Counted from the stretch's first letter, positions 26,422 to 35,866 are shown. The stretch: DNA of 64,000 bases from Pseudomonadota bacterium (GCA_018241745.1 JAFEDG010000157.1:1-64000), one strand, 5' to 3'. The notes: a model not told the origin generated them from the letters alone. Numbers and translations are program-made.

Positions 26422-26778
26422 ATGCTGATTCGCTTCCTGCTCGCCTGGCTCATCAACGCGGTCGCGCTGTTCCTGCTGCCTTACGTCGACCCGTGGGTCA
26501 CGGTGGCGAGCCCGCGCGCCGCGATGATCGCCGCGCTCGTGCTGGGCCTCATCAACGCACTGGTGCGGCCGATCTTCGTGCTGCTGACGCTGCCGGTGAC
26601 GATCCTCACGCTGGGCCTGTTCCTGTTCATCCTGAACGGCTTCCTGTTCTGGGCGGTGGCGCACTGGGTCGAGGGCTTCACGGTCACCGGGTTCTGGGCC
26701 GCCGTGCTCGGCGCGATCATCTACAGCATCATCTCGTGGGCGCTCTCCGCGCTGTTGCTGAAGAGCCGGAAGGCCTGA
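26422..26778 (+). CDS. Phage-holin-family IV (DUF/PF04020-type) membrane protein
   Basis: A 118-residue protein with four hydrophobic helices (about 5-25, 33-55, 58-82 and 90-113) and the conserved LINALVRPIFVLLTLPVTILTLGLFLFI stretch in shortened form around residue 45. Despite the name, this family is chromosomal and is regularly found between ahcY and metF in betaproteobacteria. There is no other phage gene nearby. Its role is unknown. Confidence 0.88.
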   Translation: MLIRFLLAWLINAVALFLLPYVDPWVTVASPRAAMIAALVLGLINALVRPIFVLLTLPVTILTLGLFLFILNGFLFWAVAHWVEGFTVTGFWAAVLGAIIYSIISWALSALLLKSRKA

Positions 26779-26788
26779 CGCGACGCGC

Positions 26789-27616
26789 ATGCCGGCGATC
26801 AGCCTCGAGTTCTACCCGCCGCGCACGCCGGAAGGCGTGGCCAAGCTCGCCGGCACGCGCGCGGCACTGCGCAGCGTGCAGCCGGCGTTCTGCTCGGTGA
26901 CGTTCGGGGCGGGCGGGTCGACGCGCGAAGGTACGCTCGCCACGGTGATGGACTTCCGCGCCGACGGGTTCGACGCCGCGCCGCACCTGTCGTGCATCGG
27001 AGCGACGCGCGACAACATCCGCGCCGTGCTCGACCAGTACCGTGCCGCGGGGATCCGCCACATCGTCGCGCTGCGCGGCGACCTGCCGTCGGGCACCGGT
27101 GCGATCGGCGATTTCCGTTACGCGAACGACCTGGTCGCGTTCATCCGTGCGGAAACGGGCGACTGGTTCCACATCGACGTCGCCGCGTATCCGGAGGTCC
27201 ACCCGCAGGCGAAGAGCCCCGGCGACGACCTCGCGCGCTTCAAGGCAAAGGTCGACGCCGGCGCGAACGGCGCGATCACGCAGTACTTCTTCAACGACGA
27301 GGCGTACTGGGCGTTCGTCGATGCCGCGACGAAGGCGGGCGTCGGCGTCCCGATCGTGCCCGGCATCATGCCGATCGCCAGCGCGAGCGGGCTCGCGCGC
27401 TTCTCCGACAACTGCGGCGCCGAGATCCCGCGGTGGATCCGTCGCCGGCTGGAAGGCTTCGGCGACGACGCGAAGTCGATCCGCGCGTTCGGGCTCGACG
27501 TCGTCACCGCGCTGTGCGAACGGCTCGTCGCGCGCGGCGCGCCCGGACTCCACTTCTACACGCTGAATCAGGCCGCGCTGACCGCCGAGATCGTGCGGCG
27601 GCTCGGGGGCTCCTGA
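26789..27616 (+). CDS. metF: 5,10-Methylenetetrahydrofolate reductase
   Basis: A 275-residue FAD-dependent reductase making 5-methyl-tetrahydrofolate for methionine synthesis. It begins ISLEFYPPRTPEG with the catalytic Glu of EFYPP, and carries CSVTFGAGGSTREGT, HLSCIGATRDNI, ALRGDLPSG and the ITQYFFNDEAYWAF segment. The TIM barrel is complete at the usual length. It starts 10 bases after the holin-like gene, so it falls under the same SAH riboswitch as ahcY, linking homocysteine release to methyl supply. Confidence 0.97.
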   Translation: MPAISLEFYPPRTPEGVAKLAGTRAALRSVQPAFCSVTFGAGGSTREGTLATVMDFRADGFDAAPHLSCIGATRDNIRAVLDQYRAAGIRHIVALRGDLPSGTGAIGDFRYANDLVAFIRAETGDWFHIDVAAYPEVHPQAKSPGDDLARFKAKVDAGANGAITQYFFNDEAYWAFVDAATKAGVGVPIVPGIMPIASASGLARFSDNCGAEIPRWIRRRLEGFGDDAKSIRAFGLDVVTALCERLVARGAPGLHFYTLNQAALTAEIVRRLGGS

Positions 27617-27652
27617 CGGGCGCGGGCGCGCGAGGTCGCCGCCGACGGCGCC

Positions 27653-28387
27653 TCAGGCCGAGCGGCCGCCGTAGCGGAAGCTCGTCAGCTCGATCGACGT
27701 GTTCTGCGCGCGGATGGCCATCGCCTGCGGCCCGTCGCCGCGCTCCATGTACGTGGCCTGCTTGAACATCTTGACCATCGCCCCGGCCGCTTCCGACCAC
27801 CATGTGATGTAGTTGCAGTTGGTGGGGAAGCGGAACGGGTTGTTGTCGTCGACCGACATCAGCGTGCGCATCGCGAGCACGTCGAACGTGCCGGCCGGCA
27901 CCGTCACCGACTGGAAGCCGCCGACGCGCACCGTGCGCTCGATGGTGCTGGGGAAGCCGGTTTGCGCGTTCGGCGTCCGCAGGCTCTGCCGCCATGACGA
28001 GCCGTCGGTGAGCGGGAACTGGTAGCGGATCAGCGGTGGCGTGAACACGCGCGTCTCGTCCGGGTCGTACACGGCGCCGGAAGCGACAACGCCGGGCGCG
28101 AGCCAGTGCTCGACGCGCTGGAAATTGACGTGGCCTTCGCCGGTCACCTGCACCTGGATGTCCTGCGGCGCGACCGCGGTGACGACCCACGTTTCAGTCC
28201 ACACGACCGGCAGCCGGAAGCCGTCCCGGCAGCTGTAGACCCAGCGGTCGCCGACCTTCACGTCGGGCGCGGGCAGCGGCGCGCCGCTCGCGCCGCTCGT
28301 GGGTTGGCTGAACCCGCCGCAGCCGGCCAGCGCCAGTGCAGCAGCGCCGCCGAGCCATTGCCGGCGGAGCGGATCGAATCGATACAT
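27653..28387 (-). CDS. Lipoprotein of unknown function with Tat-like signal
   Basis: A 244-residue secreted protein. The N-terminus reads RRQWLGGAAALALAGC: a twin-arginine followed by a lipobox, so it may be exported by Tat and then lipidated at Cys23. The mature part is rich in beta strands (VGDRWVYSCRDGFRLPVVWTE, then GSSWRQSLRTP, TVPAGTFDVLAMRT). Proteins of this layout resemble DUF3108-like or gliding-type outer lipoproteins, but I do not recognise a named family. AAGGAG lies just before the ATG. Confidence 0.7.
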   Translation of the reverse strand: MYRFDPLRRQWLGGAAALALAGCGGFSQPTSGASGAPLPAPDVKVGDRWVYSCRDGFRLPVVWTETWVVTAVAPQDIQVQVTGEGHVNFQRVEHWLAPGVVASGAVYDPDETRVFTPPLIRYQFPLTDGSSWRQSLRTPNAQTGFPSTIERTVRVGGFQSVTVPAGTFDVLAMRTLMSVDDNNPFRFPTNCNYITWWSEAAGAMVKMFKQATYMERGDGPQAMAIRAQNTSIELTSFRYGGRSA

Positions 28388-28435
28388 GCTTGTTCTCCTT
28401 GGGCGCACGGTGCGCGACACGAACCGGAGCCTAGC

Positions 28436-28948
28436 CTAGGCCTTGCCAGGATTCTCCGCAATGCTCGACACGAGCCCGCCGGTGATGCGTATGAGGTCGG
28501 CAGGCGCGATGCCGAACATCGCGTGTGGCGTACCGCCTGCTGCGTGGACGACGGCAAACCGCAGCAGGTCCGCATCGATCAGCGTCCGCAGCGGCCGGGC
28601 GTGGGCCAGCGGCGGGATGCCGCCGATCGCATAGCCGGTGACGGTGCGCACGAACGCCGCATCCGCCTTCCCGATCGGCGCGCCGATCGCGGCGGCGACC
28701 TTGCGCTCGTCGACGCGGTTGGCGCCGCTCGCGACGACGAGCACCGCGTCGTCGTCGCCGACGCGAAACACCAGCGACTTGGCGATTTCCGCCACCGTGC
28801 AGCCGAGCGCCGCGGCCGCCTCGGCGGACGTGCGGGCGGCGACCGGATGCTCGACGACGGTGCTCGCGACACCGGCGGCGACCAGCGCGCGCTGCACGCG
28901 CTGCGCCGACGGCGACAGCGCCGCGGCGTCGCCGGTCGGCGGCGTCAT
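28436..28948 (-). CDS. YbaK/EbsC family aminoacyl-tRNA deacylase
   Basis: A 170-residue protein related to YbaK and ProX, which remove wrongly attached amino acids from tRNA. Key features are RVQRALVAAGVASTVVEHP at the start, the catalytic lysine region AEIAKSLVFRVGDDDAVLVV, GANRVDERKVAAAIG and GYAIGGIPPLAH. Its substrate cannot be told from the sequence. The ATG overlaps the upstream lipoprotein stop (ATGA), tying it to the ilvD-lipoprotein transcript. Confidence 0.9.
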   Translation of the reverse strand: MTPPTGDAAALSPSAQRVQRALVAAGVASTVVEHPVAARTSAEAAAALGCTVAEIAKSLVFRVGDDDAVLVVASGANRVDERKVAAAIGAPIGKADAAFVRTVTGYAIGGIPPLAHARPLRTLIDADLLRFAVVHAAGGTPHAMFGIAPADLIRITGGLVSSIAENPGKA

Positions 28949-29610
28949 CGTTCCGCGGTCACTTCGGACAGCATCACCGTGTCGAACCACGCGGTGCCCG
29001 GCCCGACGAGCATGCCACCCACCTCGACGCGTTGCGCGTCCTTGGGAATCTTGAGGCGCACCGAATAACGTTGCCAGTCGTGCGTCCCGACGACGCCCGG
29101 GTCGTCGAGGAACGCGTGCGCCAGGATCGCGCCACTGCTGCGCGCGAGCAGCGTCAGCTGCGCGCCGCCGCCGGTGGCGTTGACCGTGCGGATGTAACCG
29201 GAGAACTCGAGAGTCTTGCCGCGGTAGGACTGCGCCGGCAGCACCTGGTAGAACGCGCCGTACGGCTCGGGGCCGACGTTGGTGATGCGCATGCTGTGCT
29301 TGCCCGCGTAATGAATCGCGGTGTCGAGGTCGAAGTCGTACGAATGCACGCCGGCATGCTGGGCGGTGGTCCACGCCTCGAAGTCGCCGCCGGACACCGG
29401 CGCCTCGAACCCCGGGTTGGCGATCAGTGCGCGTGCGTTGGCCACCTCGCGCGGCGCCATCGGCGCGGCCGAAGCGGTGGTCGGCGCGGTCGCGGCGGCC
29501 TTCTGCGCCATCGCGGCGCCGGGCCCCTCGTTGGGGTTGGCCGCCGGGGTCGCGCAGCCGGCGATCAGCGCCAGCGCCACGAGCCCTGTCGCGCGTTCAA
29601 TCGGTCCCAT
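28945..29610 (-). CDS. Secreted lipoprotein with a carbohydrate-binding-like domain
   Basis: A 221-residue lipoprotein: signal [10 protein letters not shown] with the lipidated Cys near residue 19, an alanine-rich linker, then from about residue 65 a jelly-roll domain of the CBM4/9-like type ([56 protein letters not shown] and a late [15 protein letters not shown]). Such domains bind glycans or act as structural modules. Its start overlaps the end of ilvD by 14 bases, an odd partner for an amino-acid biosynthesis gene. Confidence 0.75.
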   Translation of the reverse strand: MGPIERATGLVALALIAGCATPAANPNEGPGAAMAQKAAATAPTTASAAPMAPREVANARALIANPGFEAPVSGGDFEAWTTAQHAGVHSYDFDLDTAIHYAGKHSMRITNVGPEPYGAFYQVLPAQSYRGKTLEFSGYIRTVNATGGGAQLTLLARSSGAILAHAFLDDPGVVGTHDWQRYSVRLKIPKDAQRVEVGGMLVGPGTAWFDTVMLSEVTAER

Positions 29611-31279
29611 CGGTGATCGCCCCTTTGCTGGCGGTGGAAACGAGGCGAGTGTACTTGGCGAGCAAGCCGCGCGTGAAGCGGGGCGGCGGTGCTTGCCACG
29701 ACGCACGGCGGCGCGCGATCTCGGCGTCGTCGACGTTGAGCTGGATCAGCAACCGGTGCGCGTCGATCGTGATCGAGTCGCCGTCGTTGACCAGCGCGAT
29801 GAGCCCGCCCATCTGCGCCTCGGGCGCCACGTGGCCGACGACCATGCCCCACGTGCCGCCCGAGAAGCGGCCGTCGGTGATGAGCCCGACCGATTCGCCG
29901 AGCCCCTGGCCGATCAGCGCCGACGTCGGCGCCAGCATCTCCTGCATGCCCGGCCCGCCCTTGGGGCCTTCGTAGCGGATGACGATCACGTCGCCCGGCT
30001 GGATCTTCCGCGCGAGGATCGCGTCCATGCACGCGGGCTCGCTGTCGAACACGCGCGCCGGGCCCGTGATCGCCGGGTTCTTGAGCCCCGTGATCTTCGC
30101 GACGCAGCCTTCGGGCGCGAGGTTGCCGCGCAGGATCGCGAGATGGCCTTGCGCGTACAGCGGCTGGTCGAACGGACGGATGACGTCCTGGTCCGGGCGC
30201 GGCGTCGGCGAGTACGCCGCGAGTTCCTCGCCCAGCGTGCGGCCGGTGATCGTCATGCAATTGCCGTCGATCAGGTCCTTCTCGAGCAGCATCCGCAGCA
30301 CCTGCGGCACGCCGCCGGCCTTGTGGAAATCGACGGCCACGTACCTGCCGGAAGGCTTCAAGTCGCACAGCACCGGCGTGCGCTTGCGCACGCGCTCGAA
30401 GTCGTCGATCGTCCACTCGACCTGCGCGGCCGCCGCGATCGCGAGGTAATGCAGCACCGCGTTGGTCGAACCACCGGTGGCCATCACCAGCGCGATCGCG
30501 TTCTCGATCGACGCGCGCGTGATGATGTCGCGCGTCTTCAGGTCCTTCTCGACGGCGCGCACGAGCACGCGCGCCGAGTCCGCGGCCGAGTCCGCCTTCT
30601 CGGCATCCGGCGACGCCATCTGCGAGCTGCCGAGCAGGCTCATGCCCAGCGCCTCGATCGACGAGCTCATCGTGTTGGCCGTGTACATGCCGCCGCACGC
30701 GCCCACCGACGGGCAGGCGTTGTGCTCGATGCCGTCGTAGTCTTCCTTCGCCATCTTGCCGGCCGTGTACGCGCCCACGGCCTCGAATGCCGAGACGATC
30801 GTCAGCGCCTGGCCCTTCCAGAAGCCGGGCTTGATCGTGCCTGCATAGACGTAGATGCCGGGCACGTTCATCCGCGCGAGCGCCATGATGCCGGCGGGCA
30901 TGTTCTTGTCGCAGCCACCGACCACCAGCGCGCCGTCCATGCACTGGCCGTTGACGGACGTCTCGATCGCGTCGGCGATCACCTCGCGCGACACCAGCGA
31001 GTATTTCATCGCGTCGGTGCCCATGCCGATGCCGTCGGTGACCGTCGGCACGCCGAACACCTGCGGCATCGCGCCGGCGTCGTGCAGCGCCGCGATCGCG
31101 CGGTCGACGAGCGGCTGGATGCCGGCGTTGCACGGGTTCATCGTGCTGTGGCCGTTGGCGACGCCGATGATCGGCTTGTCGAAGTCGCCGTCGCCAAACC
31201 CGACGGCGCGCAGCATGGCGCGGTTGGGCGAGCGCGCGATGCCGGCGGTGATGAGGCGCGAGCGGCGGTTGGCGGGCAT
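29597..31279 (-). CDS. ilvD: Dihydroxy-acid dehydratase
   Basis: A 560-residue iron-sulfur dehydratase of valine and isoleucine synthesis. The three cluster cysteines are in [16 protein letters not shown] and [18 protein letters not shown]. The late [20 protein letters not shown] and [11 protein letters not shown] at the start are typical. The start ATG at 31279 is the first that fits the family N-terminus. It is the first of a tight minus-strand run with the lipoprotein and YbaK genes. Confidence 0.97.
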   Translation of the reverse strand: MPANRRSRLITAGIARSPNRAMLRAVGFGDGDFDKPIIGVANGHSTMNPCNAGIQPLVDRAIAALHDAGAMPQVFGVPTVTDGIGMGTDAMKYSLVSREVIADAIETSVNGQCMDGALVVGGCDKNMPAGIMALARMNVPGIYVYAGTIKPGFWKGQALTIVSAFEAVGAYTAGKMAKEDYDGIEHNACPSVGACGGMYTANTMSSSIEALGMSLLGSSQMASPDAEKADSAADSARVLVRAVEKDLKTRDIITRASIENAIALVMATGGSTNAVLHYLAIAAAAQVEWTIDDFERVRKRTPVLCDLKPSGRYVAVDFHKAGGVPQVLRMLLEKDLIDGNCMTITGRTLGEELAAYSPTPRPDQDVIRPFDQPLYAQGHLAILRGNLAPEGCVAKITGLKNPAITGPARVFDSEPACMDAILARKIQPGDVIVIRYEGPKGGPGMQEMLAPTSALIGQGLGESVGLITDGRFSGGTWGMVVGHVAPEAQMGGLIALVNDGDSITIDAHRLLIQLNVDDAEIARRRASWQAPPPRFTRGLLAKYTRLVSTASKGAITDGTD

Positions 31280-31362
31280 GGCTGTCTCCGGAGTCCTGGG
31301 AACGGGGTAATCGGTGCGTACGCGCGGCACGACGGGCGGCGGGACGGCGCCCCGCGTGGCGG

Positions 31363-32334
31363 TCAGGCCGAGCGGGTCGTCGGCACGACGGCGGGGGCAG
31401 GCCGCAGGCAGCACAGCAGCGCGCCGCCCGCGACGAACGCGAAGCCGACCGCATGATACGCGTGCAGGTGCTCGCCGATCAGCGCCACCGCGAGCAGGCT
31501 GCCGAACACCGGCACGAGGTGCGTGAACACGCCGGCCTGTGCGGGGCCGACGCGGGCGACGCCATAGCCGTACAGCAGCGTGGCCGCGAGCGACGGCAGC
31601 GCGCCGATGTAGGCGACGCCGGCGAGCGTGCCTGGAGTGAGCCGCGGCAGTCCGCGCGCCCATGCGTCGTAGGCGACCGCGGGCGCGAGCAGCGCAAAGC
31701 CGATGAGGCCCGCCGCAAAGCAGAACGCGGGGAACGACAGCGGGATGGTCCGCGCCGCGAGCTTGATCGTGTACACCGACCAGACGCCCATGCCGAGCAG
31801 GATCGCGAGGTCCGCGCCGCTGAACTGCAGCCGCGCGAGCGCGCCGACATCGCCGCGCGCGATGATCAGCAGCACGCCGGCGATCGACAGCGCGAGCCCC
31901 GCGCCTTCCAGCCGCGTCGGCATCCGGCGCGTGCGCCACGCGAGCAGCGCGAAGATCATCACCGGGATCGCCGAGTTGAGCACGCCGAAGTTGATGGCCG
32001 ACGAGCGCGCGAGACCGCTGTAGGTCAGCAGGTTCTGCGGCGCGAAGCCGATCAGCGCGAACAGCGTCAGCGCGCCCGGGTGCTCGCGCAGCGCGCGCAC
32101 GATCGCGGCGCGCTCCTTCCAGACGAGAGGGCCGAGCAGCGACAGGAACACGAGCCAGCGCAGCCACGTGAGGGCGGCGGGCGACAGGCTGCCCAGGAGG
32201 TCGCGGGCGACGACGGCGTTGCTGCCCCACAGGGCCGACGTGAGCACCAGGGCACCGATGGCGGTGGCGCGTTCCGGCAGGCGGGCGAGCAGCGTACGCA
32301 TGGAGGAGGCGGGATTCTGCCTTGCAGCCGTCAT
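31363..32334 (-). CDS. EamA/RhaT-type metabolite exporter
   Basis: A 323-residue inner-membrane protein with ten predicted helices in two EamA repeats (first: [19 protein letters not shown]; second begins near residue 165, [19 protein letters not shown]). Members export amino acids, nucleosides or other metabolites. The substrate is not predictable. Starts at 32334 (ATG), 32343 (TTG) or 32301 (ATG) are possible; none has a good ribosome-binding site. It is divergent from a LysR regulator with palindromic sites between them, so it is the likely target. Confidence 0.85.
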   Translation of the reverse strand: MTAARQNPASSMRTLLARLPERATAIGALVLTSALWGSNAVVARDLLGSLSPAALTWLRWLVFLSLLGPLVWKERAAIVRALREHPGALTLFALIGFAPQNLLTYSGLARSSAINFGVLNSAIPVMIFALLAWRTRRMPTRLEGAGLALSIAGVLLIIARGDVGALARLQFSGADLAILLGMGVWSVYTIKLAARTIPLSFPAFCFAAGLIGFALLAPAVAYDAWARGLPRLTPGTLAGVAYIGALPSLAATLLYGYGVARVGPAQAGVFTHLVPVFGSLLAVALIGEHLHAYHAVGFAFVAGGALLCCLRPAPAVVPTTRSA

Positions 32335-32351
32335 ACCGTCCAATACATCAT

Positions 32352-32379
32352 ATGGCCGTTAGCCATACCTTAACGGTAT
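32352..32379. promoter_or_regulatory. Two overlapping LysR-type (T-N11-A) palindromes
   Basis: ATGGCCGTTAGCCAT (32352-32366) and ATACCTTAACGGTAT (32365-32379) are each perfect 5-base-arm palindromes of the form T-N11-A. They overlap by two bases between the divergent EamA and LysR genes, the usual place for LysR binding. Confidence 0.65.
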
Positions 32380-32401
32380 CGCAGGGCCGGGCCCCGTCGC
32401 G

Positions 32402-33325
32402 ATGGACCTCCGTCACCTCCGCTACTTCGTCGCCGTGGCCGAGACGCTGAACTTCGGGCGGGCCGCGGCGCGCCTGTCGATCGCGCAGCCGCCGCTGTCG
32501 CGTGCCGTGGCGGCGCTCGAGGCCGAGCTCGGCGCCAGCCTGTTCGCGCGCACGACGCGCGGCGTGCGCCTGACGCCCGTCGGCGCGGCGCTGCTGCCCG
32601 AGGCGCGGCGCCTGCTGCGCGACGCCGACGCATTGCGCGAAGGCGCGCGCCATCTCGCGGACGGTGACGTCGGCACGCTGGCCGTGGGATTCGTCAGCAT
32701 GTCGGTGTTCGGCGTGCTGCCGGACATCGTCCAGGCGTTCCACCGCGCGCGGCCCGGCGTGACGCTGACGCTGCGCGAGTCGATGTCGGATGCGATGCCC
32801 GGCGCACTGCGCAGCGGCGAGCTGGACGTCGGGCTCGCGCTGCCGGGGCCCGCCGACGTCACCGTCGACTATTCGCCGCTGACGTGGGAGCCGCTCGTCG
32901 CCGCGCTGCCGGCGACGCGGCGCTGGCCGGCGCGCGTGGGCCTCGCGTCGCTGGCCGCGGAGCCGTTCCTGCTGTTCCCGCGCGCGGCCGGCGCGTGGCT
33001 GTACGACGCGATCGTCGGTTTCTGCCGGCGCGCGGGCTTCGCGCCGCGGATCGACCAGGAAGCGGTGCAGATGCAGACGATCGTCAGCCTGGTGGCGGCC
33101 GGCATGGGCGTTGCACTGGTGCCGGCATCGCTGCACCGGATGCGGCGCACGGGTGTGGTATATCGGCCGCTGGTGGAGAAGAGCCCCGCCGTGGAGGTCG
33201 GGCTCGTGCAGCGCGCGCGCGACGACTCGCCGCTCGTCCAGGCGTTCGTCGCCGACGCGCGTACCGTCGCCCGCACCTATGCCGGCTCCGAAGCGACCGC
33301 CACGCCACGTCCAGAATCCCGATGA
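32402..33325 (+). CDS. LysR family transcriptional regulator
   Basis: A 307-residue LysR regulator. The winged helix fills residues 1-60 ([25 protein letters not shown], then [16 protein letters not shown] and [14 protein letters not shown]). The effector-binding domain covers residues 90-295. It is divergent from the EamA exporter and its stop overlaps the lgt start (ATGA). A role as local regulator of the exporter is inferred from the arrangement and the palindromes. Confidence 0.93.
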   Translation: MDLRHLRYFVAVAETLNFGRAAARLSIAQPPLSRAVAALEAELGASLFARTTRGVRLTPVGAALLPEARRLLRDADALREGARHLADGDVGTLAVGFVSMSVFGVLPDIVQAFHRARPGVTLTLRESMSDAMPGALRSGELDVGLALPGPADVTVDYSPLTWEPLVAALPATRRWPARVGLASLAAEPFLLFPRAAGAWLYDAIVGFCRRAGFAPRIDQEAVQMQTIVSLVAAGMGVALVPASLHRMRRTGVVYRPLVEKSPAVEVGLVQRARDDSPLVQAFVADARTVARTYAGSEATATPRPESR

Positions 33326-34140
33326 TCGTCGTCCATCCGTCGTTCGACCCTGTCGCCGTCCATGTGGGACCGCTCGCGATCCGCTGGTACGGGCTCATGT
33401 ACCTCGTTGGCTTCGTGCTGGTGGTCGCGTTCGGCCGCGCACGCGCGAAGCGCAGCTTCATGACGGGCTGGCGCCCGCAGGACGTCGACGACATGCTGTT
33501 CTACGGGGTGTTCGGCGTGATCCTCGGCGGGCGCCTGGGCTACGTGCTGTTCTACAAGTTCGGCTACTACCTCGCGCATCCGCTCGAGATCTTCGCGGTG
33601 TGGGAAGGCGGCATGAGCTTCCACGGCGGCTTCCTGGGCGTGCTGGTCGCGATGGCGCTGTACGCGCACGCGCGGCACAAGCGCTGGCTGGAAGTGACCG
33701 ACTTCATCGCGCCGCTGTGCCCGCTCGGACTCGCGGCCGGGCGCCTCGGCAACTTCATCAACGGCGAGCTGTGGGGCCGTCCGACCGGCGGCGACTGGGG
33801 AATGATCTTCCCGGCGGTCGACAACCTGCCACGCCACCCGTCCCAGCTGTACGAGCTCGGGCTCGAGGGGATCGTGCTGTTCGTCGTGCTGTGGACGTTT
33901 TCGTCGCGTCCACGTCCGCTCGGTGCCGTGTCGGGCCTGTTCCTGATCGGCTATGGCGTCGCGCGCTTCACCGTCGAGTTCGCGCGCGAGCCCGACGCGT
34001 TCCTGGGCTACCTCGCGTTCGGACTGACGATGGGGCAGTGGCTGTCGTTGCCGATGATCGTCGCCGGCGCGCTGATGATGGCGTGGGCCTACCGGCGCGC
34101 GCGCCGCACGCAGCCGACGATCATCGACCGCCTGAAGTAG
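33322..34140 (+). CDS. lgt: Prolipoprotein diacylglyceryl transferase
   Basis: A 272-residue membrane enzyme adding diacylglycerol to the lipobox cysteine of prolipoproteins. It has seven predicted helices and the Lgt signatures [12 protein letters not shown], the His of SFHGGFLG, and [16 protein letters not shown]. The start ATG lies in the stop codon of the LysR gene. Its 3' end overlaps the convergent fxsA gene by 20 bases. Confidence 0.96.
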   Translation: MIVVHPSFDPVAVHVGPLAIRWYGLMYLVGFVLVVAFGRARAKRSFMTGWRPQDVDDMLFYGVFGVILGGRLGYVLFYKFGYYLAHPLEIFAVWEGGMSFHGGFLGVLVAMALYAHARHKRWLEVTDFIAPLCPLGLAAGRLGNFINGELWGRPTGGDWGMIFPAVDNLPRHPSQLYELGLEGIVLFVVLWTFSSRPRPLGAVSGLFLIGYGVARFTVEFAREPDAFLGYLAFGLTMGQWLSLPMIVAGALMMAWAYRRARRTQPTIIDRLK

Positions 34141-34480
34141 CGCGCGTCACGAGGCGCGCCCGGCCGACGTTGATCGGCAGCAGCAGCAGCATGACGGCCA
34201 GCAGGTCGGACAGCAGGCCCGGCATGATCAACAGGAAGCCTGCAAGGACCTTGCGGCCCGAATCGACGAGGCCGCGGAACAACGGCTGGTCGCCGCGCAG
34301 CGCCGCGGCCGTGTTCATCCGGAAGCTCGCGCGCTCGCTGCGCAGCAGCAGGAAGCCGGCGACCGTCGACACGGCGAGCCACGCCCACAGCGGCACGCCC
34401 GACCAGCGTGCGAAACGCAGGCTCACGTACACGTCGACGAGCGGAAAACCGACTACCATCGCGAACACGACGAAACGCAT
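34121..34480 (-). CDS. fxsA: FxsA family membrane protein
   Basis: A 119-residue membrane protein with three or four helices and the FxsA core [32 protein letters not shown] in shortened form near residues 60-95. E. coli FxsA affects exclusion of phage T7 by F plasmids; the general role is unknown. AAGGAG lies five bases before the ATG at 34480, favouring it over a GTG six bases upstream. Its start codon is only nine bases from that of cutA on the other strand. Confidence 0.9.
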   Translation of the reverse strand: MRFVVFAMVVGFPLVDVYVSLRFARWSGVPLWAWLAVSTVAGFLLLRSERASFRMNTAAALRGDQPLFRGLVDSGRKVLAGFLLIMPGLLSDLLAVMLLLLPINVGRARLVTRATSGGR

Positions 34481-34489
34481 GACCACTCC

Positions 34490-34825
34490 TTGGACCCTGC
34501 CGCGATCCTGATCATGACCACGCTGCCCGACGTCGACTCGGCCCGCGCGCTGGCGGGCGCGCTGGTGGCGGAGCGACTGGCAGCCTGCGCCAGCGTCGGC
34601 GCGGCAGTGGAGTCAATTTATCACTGGAACGGCGCGGTCGAAACTGCCACCGAGGTCCCGCTGTGCGTGAAGACGCGCGCCGGGCTGTTCGCCGCGGCCG
34701 CAGCGGCCATCCGGGCACGCCACCCGTACGAACTTCCGGAGATCGTGGCAGTCGATATCACCCATGGCTCGCTCCCCTATCTCGACTGGATCCGCGCGGA
34801 AACGCGCGAGCCCCAGGACCTTTAA
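34490..34825 (+). CDS. cutA: Divalent-cation tolerance protein CutA
   Basis: A 111-residue trimeric CutA1-type protein: AILIMTTLPDVDSARALAGALV, ERLAACASVG, SIYHWNGAVETATEVPLCVKT and HPYELPEIVAVDITHGSLPYLDWI. TTG at 34490 is taken as start because the later ATG (34514) would delete most of the first beta strand. No ribosome-binding site is clear. It overlaps the next gene by 62 bases. Confidence 0.9.
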   Translation: MDPAAILIMTTLPDVDSARALAGALVAERLAACASVGAAVESIYHWNGAVETATEVPLCVKTRAGLFAAAAAAIRARHPYELPEIVAVDITHGSLPYLDWIRAETREPQDL

Positions 34826-35300
34826 GGCGGCCGCCGCGCTCCTGCTCGCCGTCGCCTGGTTGCCGGCCGCGGCCGCGACGCACATCCTGCCGCCGGACGA
34901 GGCCTTTCCGCTGTCGGTCCGCGCGCTGGATGACCATACGCTGGAGGCGCGCTTCGACATCGTCGACGGCTACTACCTGTACCGCCCGCGGATCTCGTTC
35001 GCCATCGAGCCGGCGGCCGCCGGGCCGATCACGCCCGAACTGTCGGCCGGCACGATGAAGCACGACGAGTTCTTCGGCGACGTCGAGATCTACCGGGGCC
35101 CGGTGGTCGCGCGCCTTCCGCTCGCGACCGCGCAGCCGGGCGCGAACGTCGTGCTCACGGTCACGTCGCAGGGGTGTGCGGACGCGGGCGTCTGCTTCCC
35201 CCCGCAGATCCAGACGCTGACGCTGCCGGTGCCGGCGGCCGGTGGGGGACCGACCGCATTCGTCCACGCCGGCGCGGGGAAGCTGCCATGGATGAAGTGA
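34764..35300 (+). CDS. Stand-alone DsbD alpha (N-terminal) domain, periplasmic
   Basis: A 178-residue exported protein matching only the N-terminal domain of thiol:disulfide interchange protein DsbD. After a signal peptide (about residues 1-38, ending AAAAT) come PDEAFPLSVRALDDHTLEARFDIVDGYYLYR and the redox pair Cys138/Cys144 in QGCADAGVCFPP. The membrane and C-terminal thioredoxin domains of full DsbD (about 570-600 residues) are missing, and no frameshift is evident. The next gene is a TlpA-like thioredoxin overlapping by 13 bases. It probably passes electrons from an unlinked CcdA-type membrane reductase to periplasmic partners. Confidence 0.82.
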   Translation: MARSPISTGSARKRASPRTFKAAAALLLAVAWLPAAAATHILPPDEAFPLSVRALDDHTLEARFDIVDGYYLYRPRISFAIEPAAAGPITPELSAGTMKHDEFFGDVEIYRGPVVARLPLATAQPGANVVLTVTSQGCADAGVCFPPQIQTLTLPVPAAGGGPTAFVHAGAGKLPWMK

Positions 35301-35866
35301 ACACCGGCTCCGCCCGCAGTGAGCCGGCGCTTACTCCGCAGTCCCGGGCTTGGCGGAGGCTCCCCTGGCTGCTGTTTGCGGCCGTGGCCCTGGGCGCGGG
35401 CGCGTACGTGGGCCATCGTTGGCTGGCGCCCACGCCGGGCACGCTGCCCGATGCGGCCATTTTTGGCGTGACGCTGCCGGACCTGGACGGCAAGCCGGTG
35501 TCGCTGGCCACCTACCGGGGCAAACCGCTCGTCCTCAACTTCTGGGCATCGTGGTGCGGACCGTGCCGCGAGGAGATGCCCGCGTTCGTCCGCATGCAGT
35601 CGGAATTGGGGCCTAACGCCGTTCAATTTGTCGGCATCGGCGTCGATAGTGCCGATAAGTTGCGTGATTTTGCCGCTACCGTGCACCTGAATTACCCGGC
35701 GCTCGTCGGCGGCTATGGGGCACTGGAATTGTCGCGCGGGCTCGGCAACGACGCGATGGCGTTGCCGTTCACGCTCGTCGTGAATCGCGACGGCGCCGTC
35801 GTCCACCGCGAACTGGGCCCCTTGGCGCCCGACAAGCTCCGCAACCTCCTCGCCCAGATGCACTGA
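35288..35866 (+). CDS. TlpA/ResA-like membrane-anchored thioredoxin
   Basis: A 192-residue protein with one N-terminal membrane anchor (about residues 26-42) and a periplasmic thioredoxin domain. The active site is Cys90-Gly-Pro-Cys93 in NFWASWCGPCREEMP, and the cis-Pro loop is in AMALPFTLVVNRDG. It probably reduces specific disulfides such as those of apocytochrome c or of disulfide isomerases. The overlap with the DsbD-alpha gene suggests that the two proteins form a redox pair. Confidence 0.9.
   Translation: MDEVNTGSARSEPALTPQSRAWRRLPWLLFAAVALGAGAYVGHRWLAPTPGTLPDAAIFGVTLPDLDGKPVSLATYRGKPLVLNFWASWCGPCREEMPAFVRMQSELGPNAVQFVGIGVDSADKLRDFAATVHLNYPALVGGYGALELSRGLGNDAMALPFTLVVNRDGAVVHRELGPLAPDKLRNLLAQMH

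Noticed and set aside
26422..26778. Phage lysis gene or prophage remnant
   Set aside because: The holin-like family is chromosomal, sits in a conserved metabolic operon and has no other phage gene nearby.
34764..35866. Frameshifted full-length DsbD
   Set aside because: The sequence after the alpha domain runs directly into an overlapping TlpA-like gene; no fragments of the membrane domain appear in any frame.
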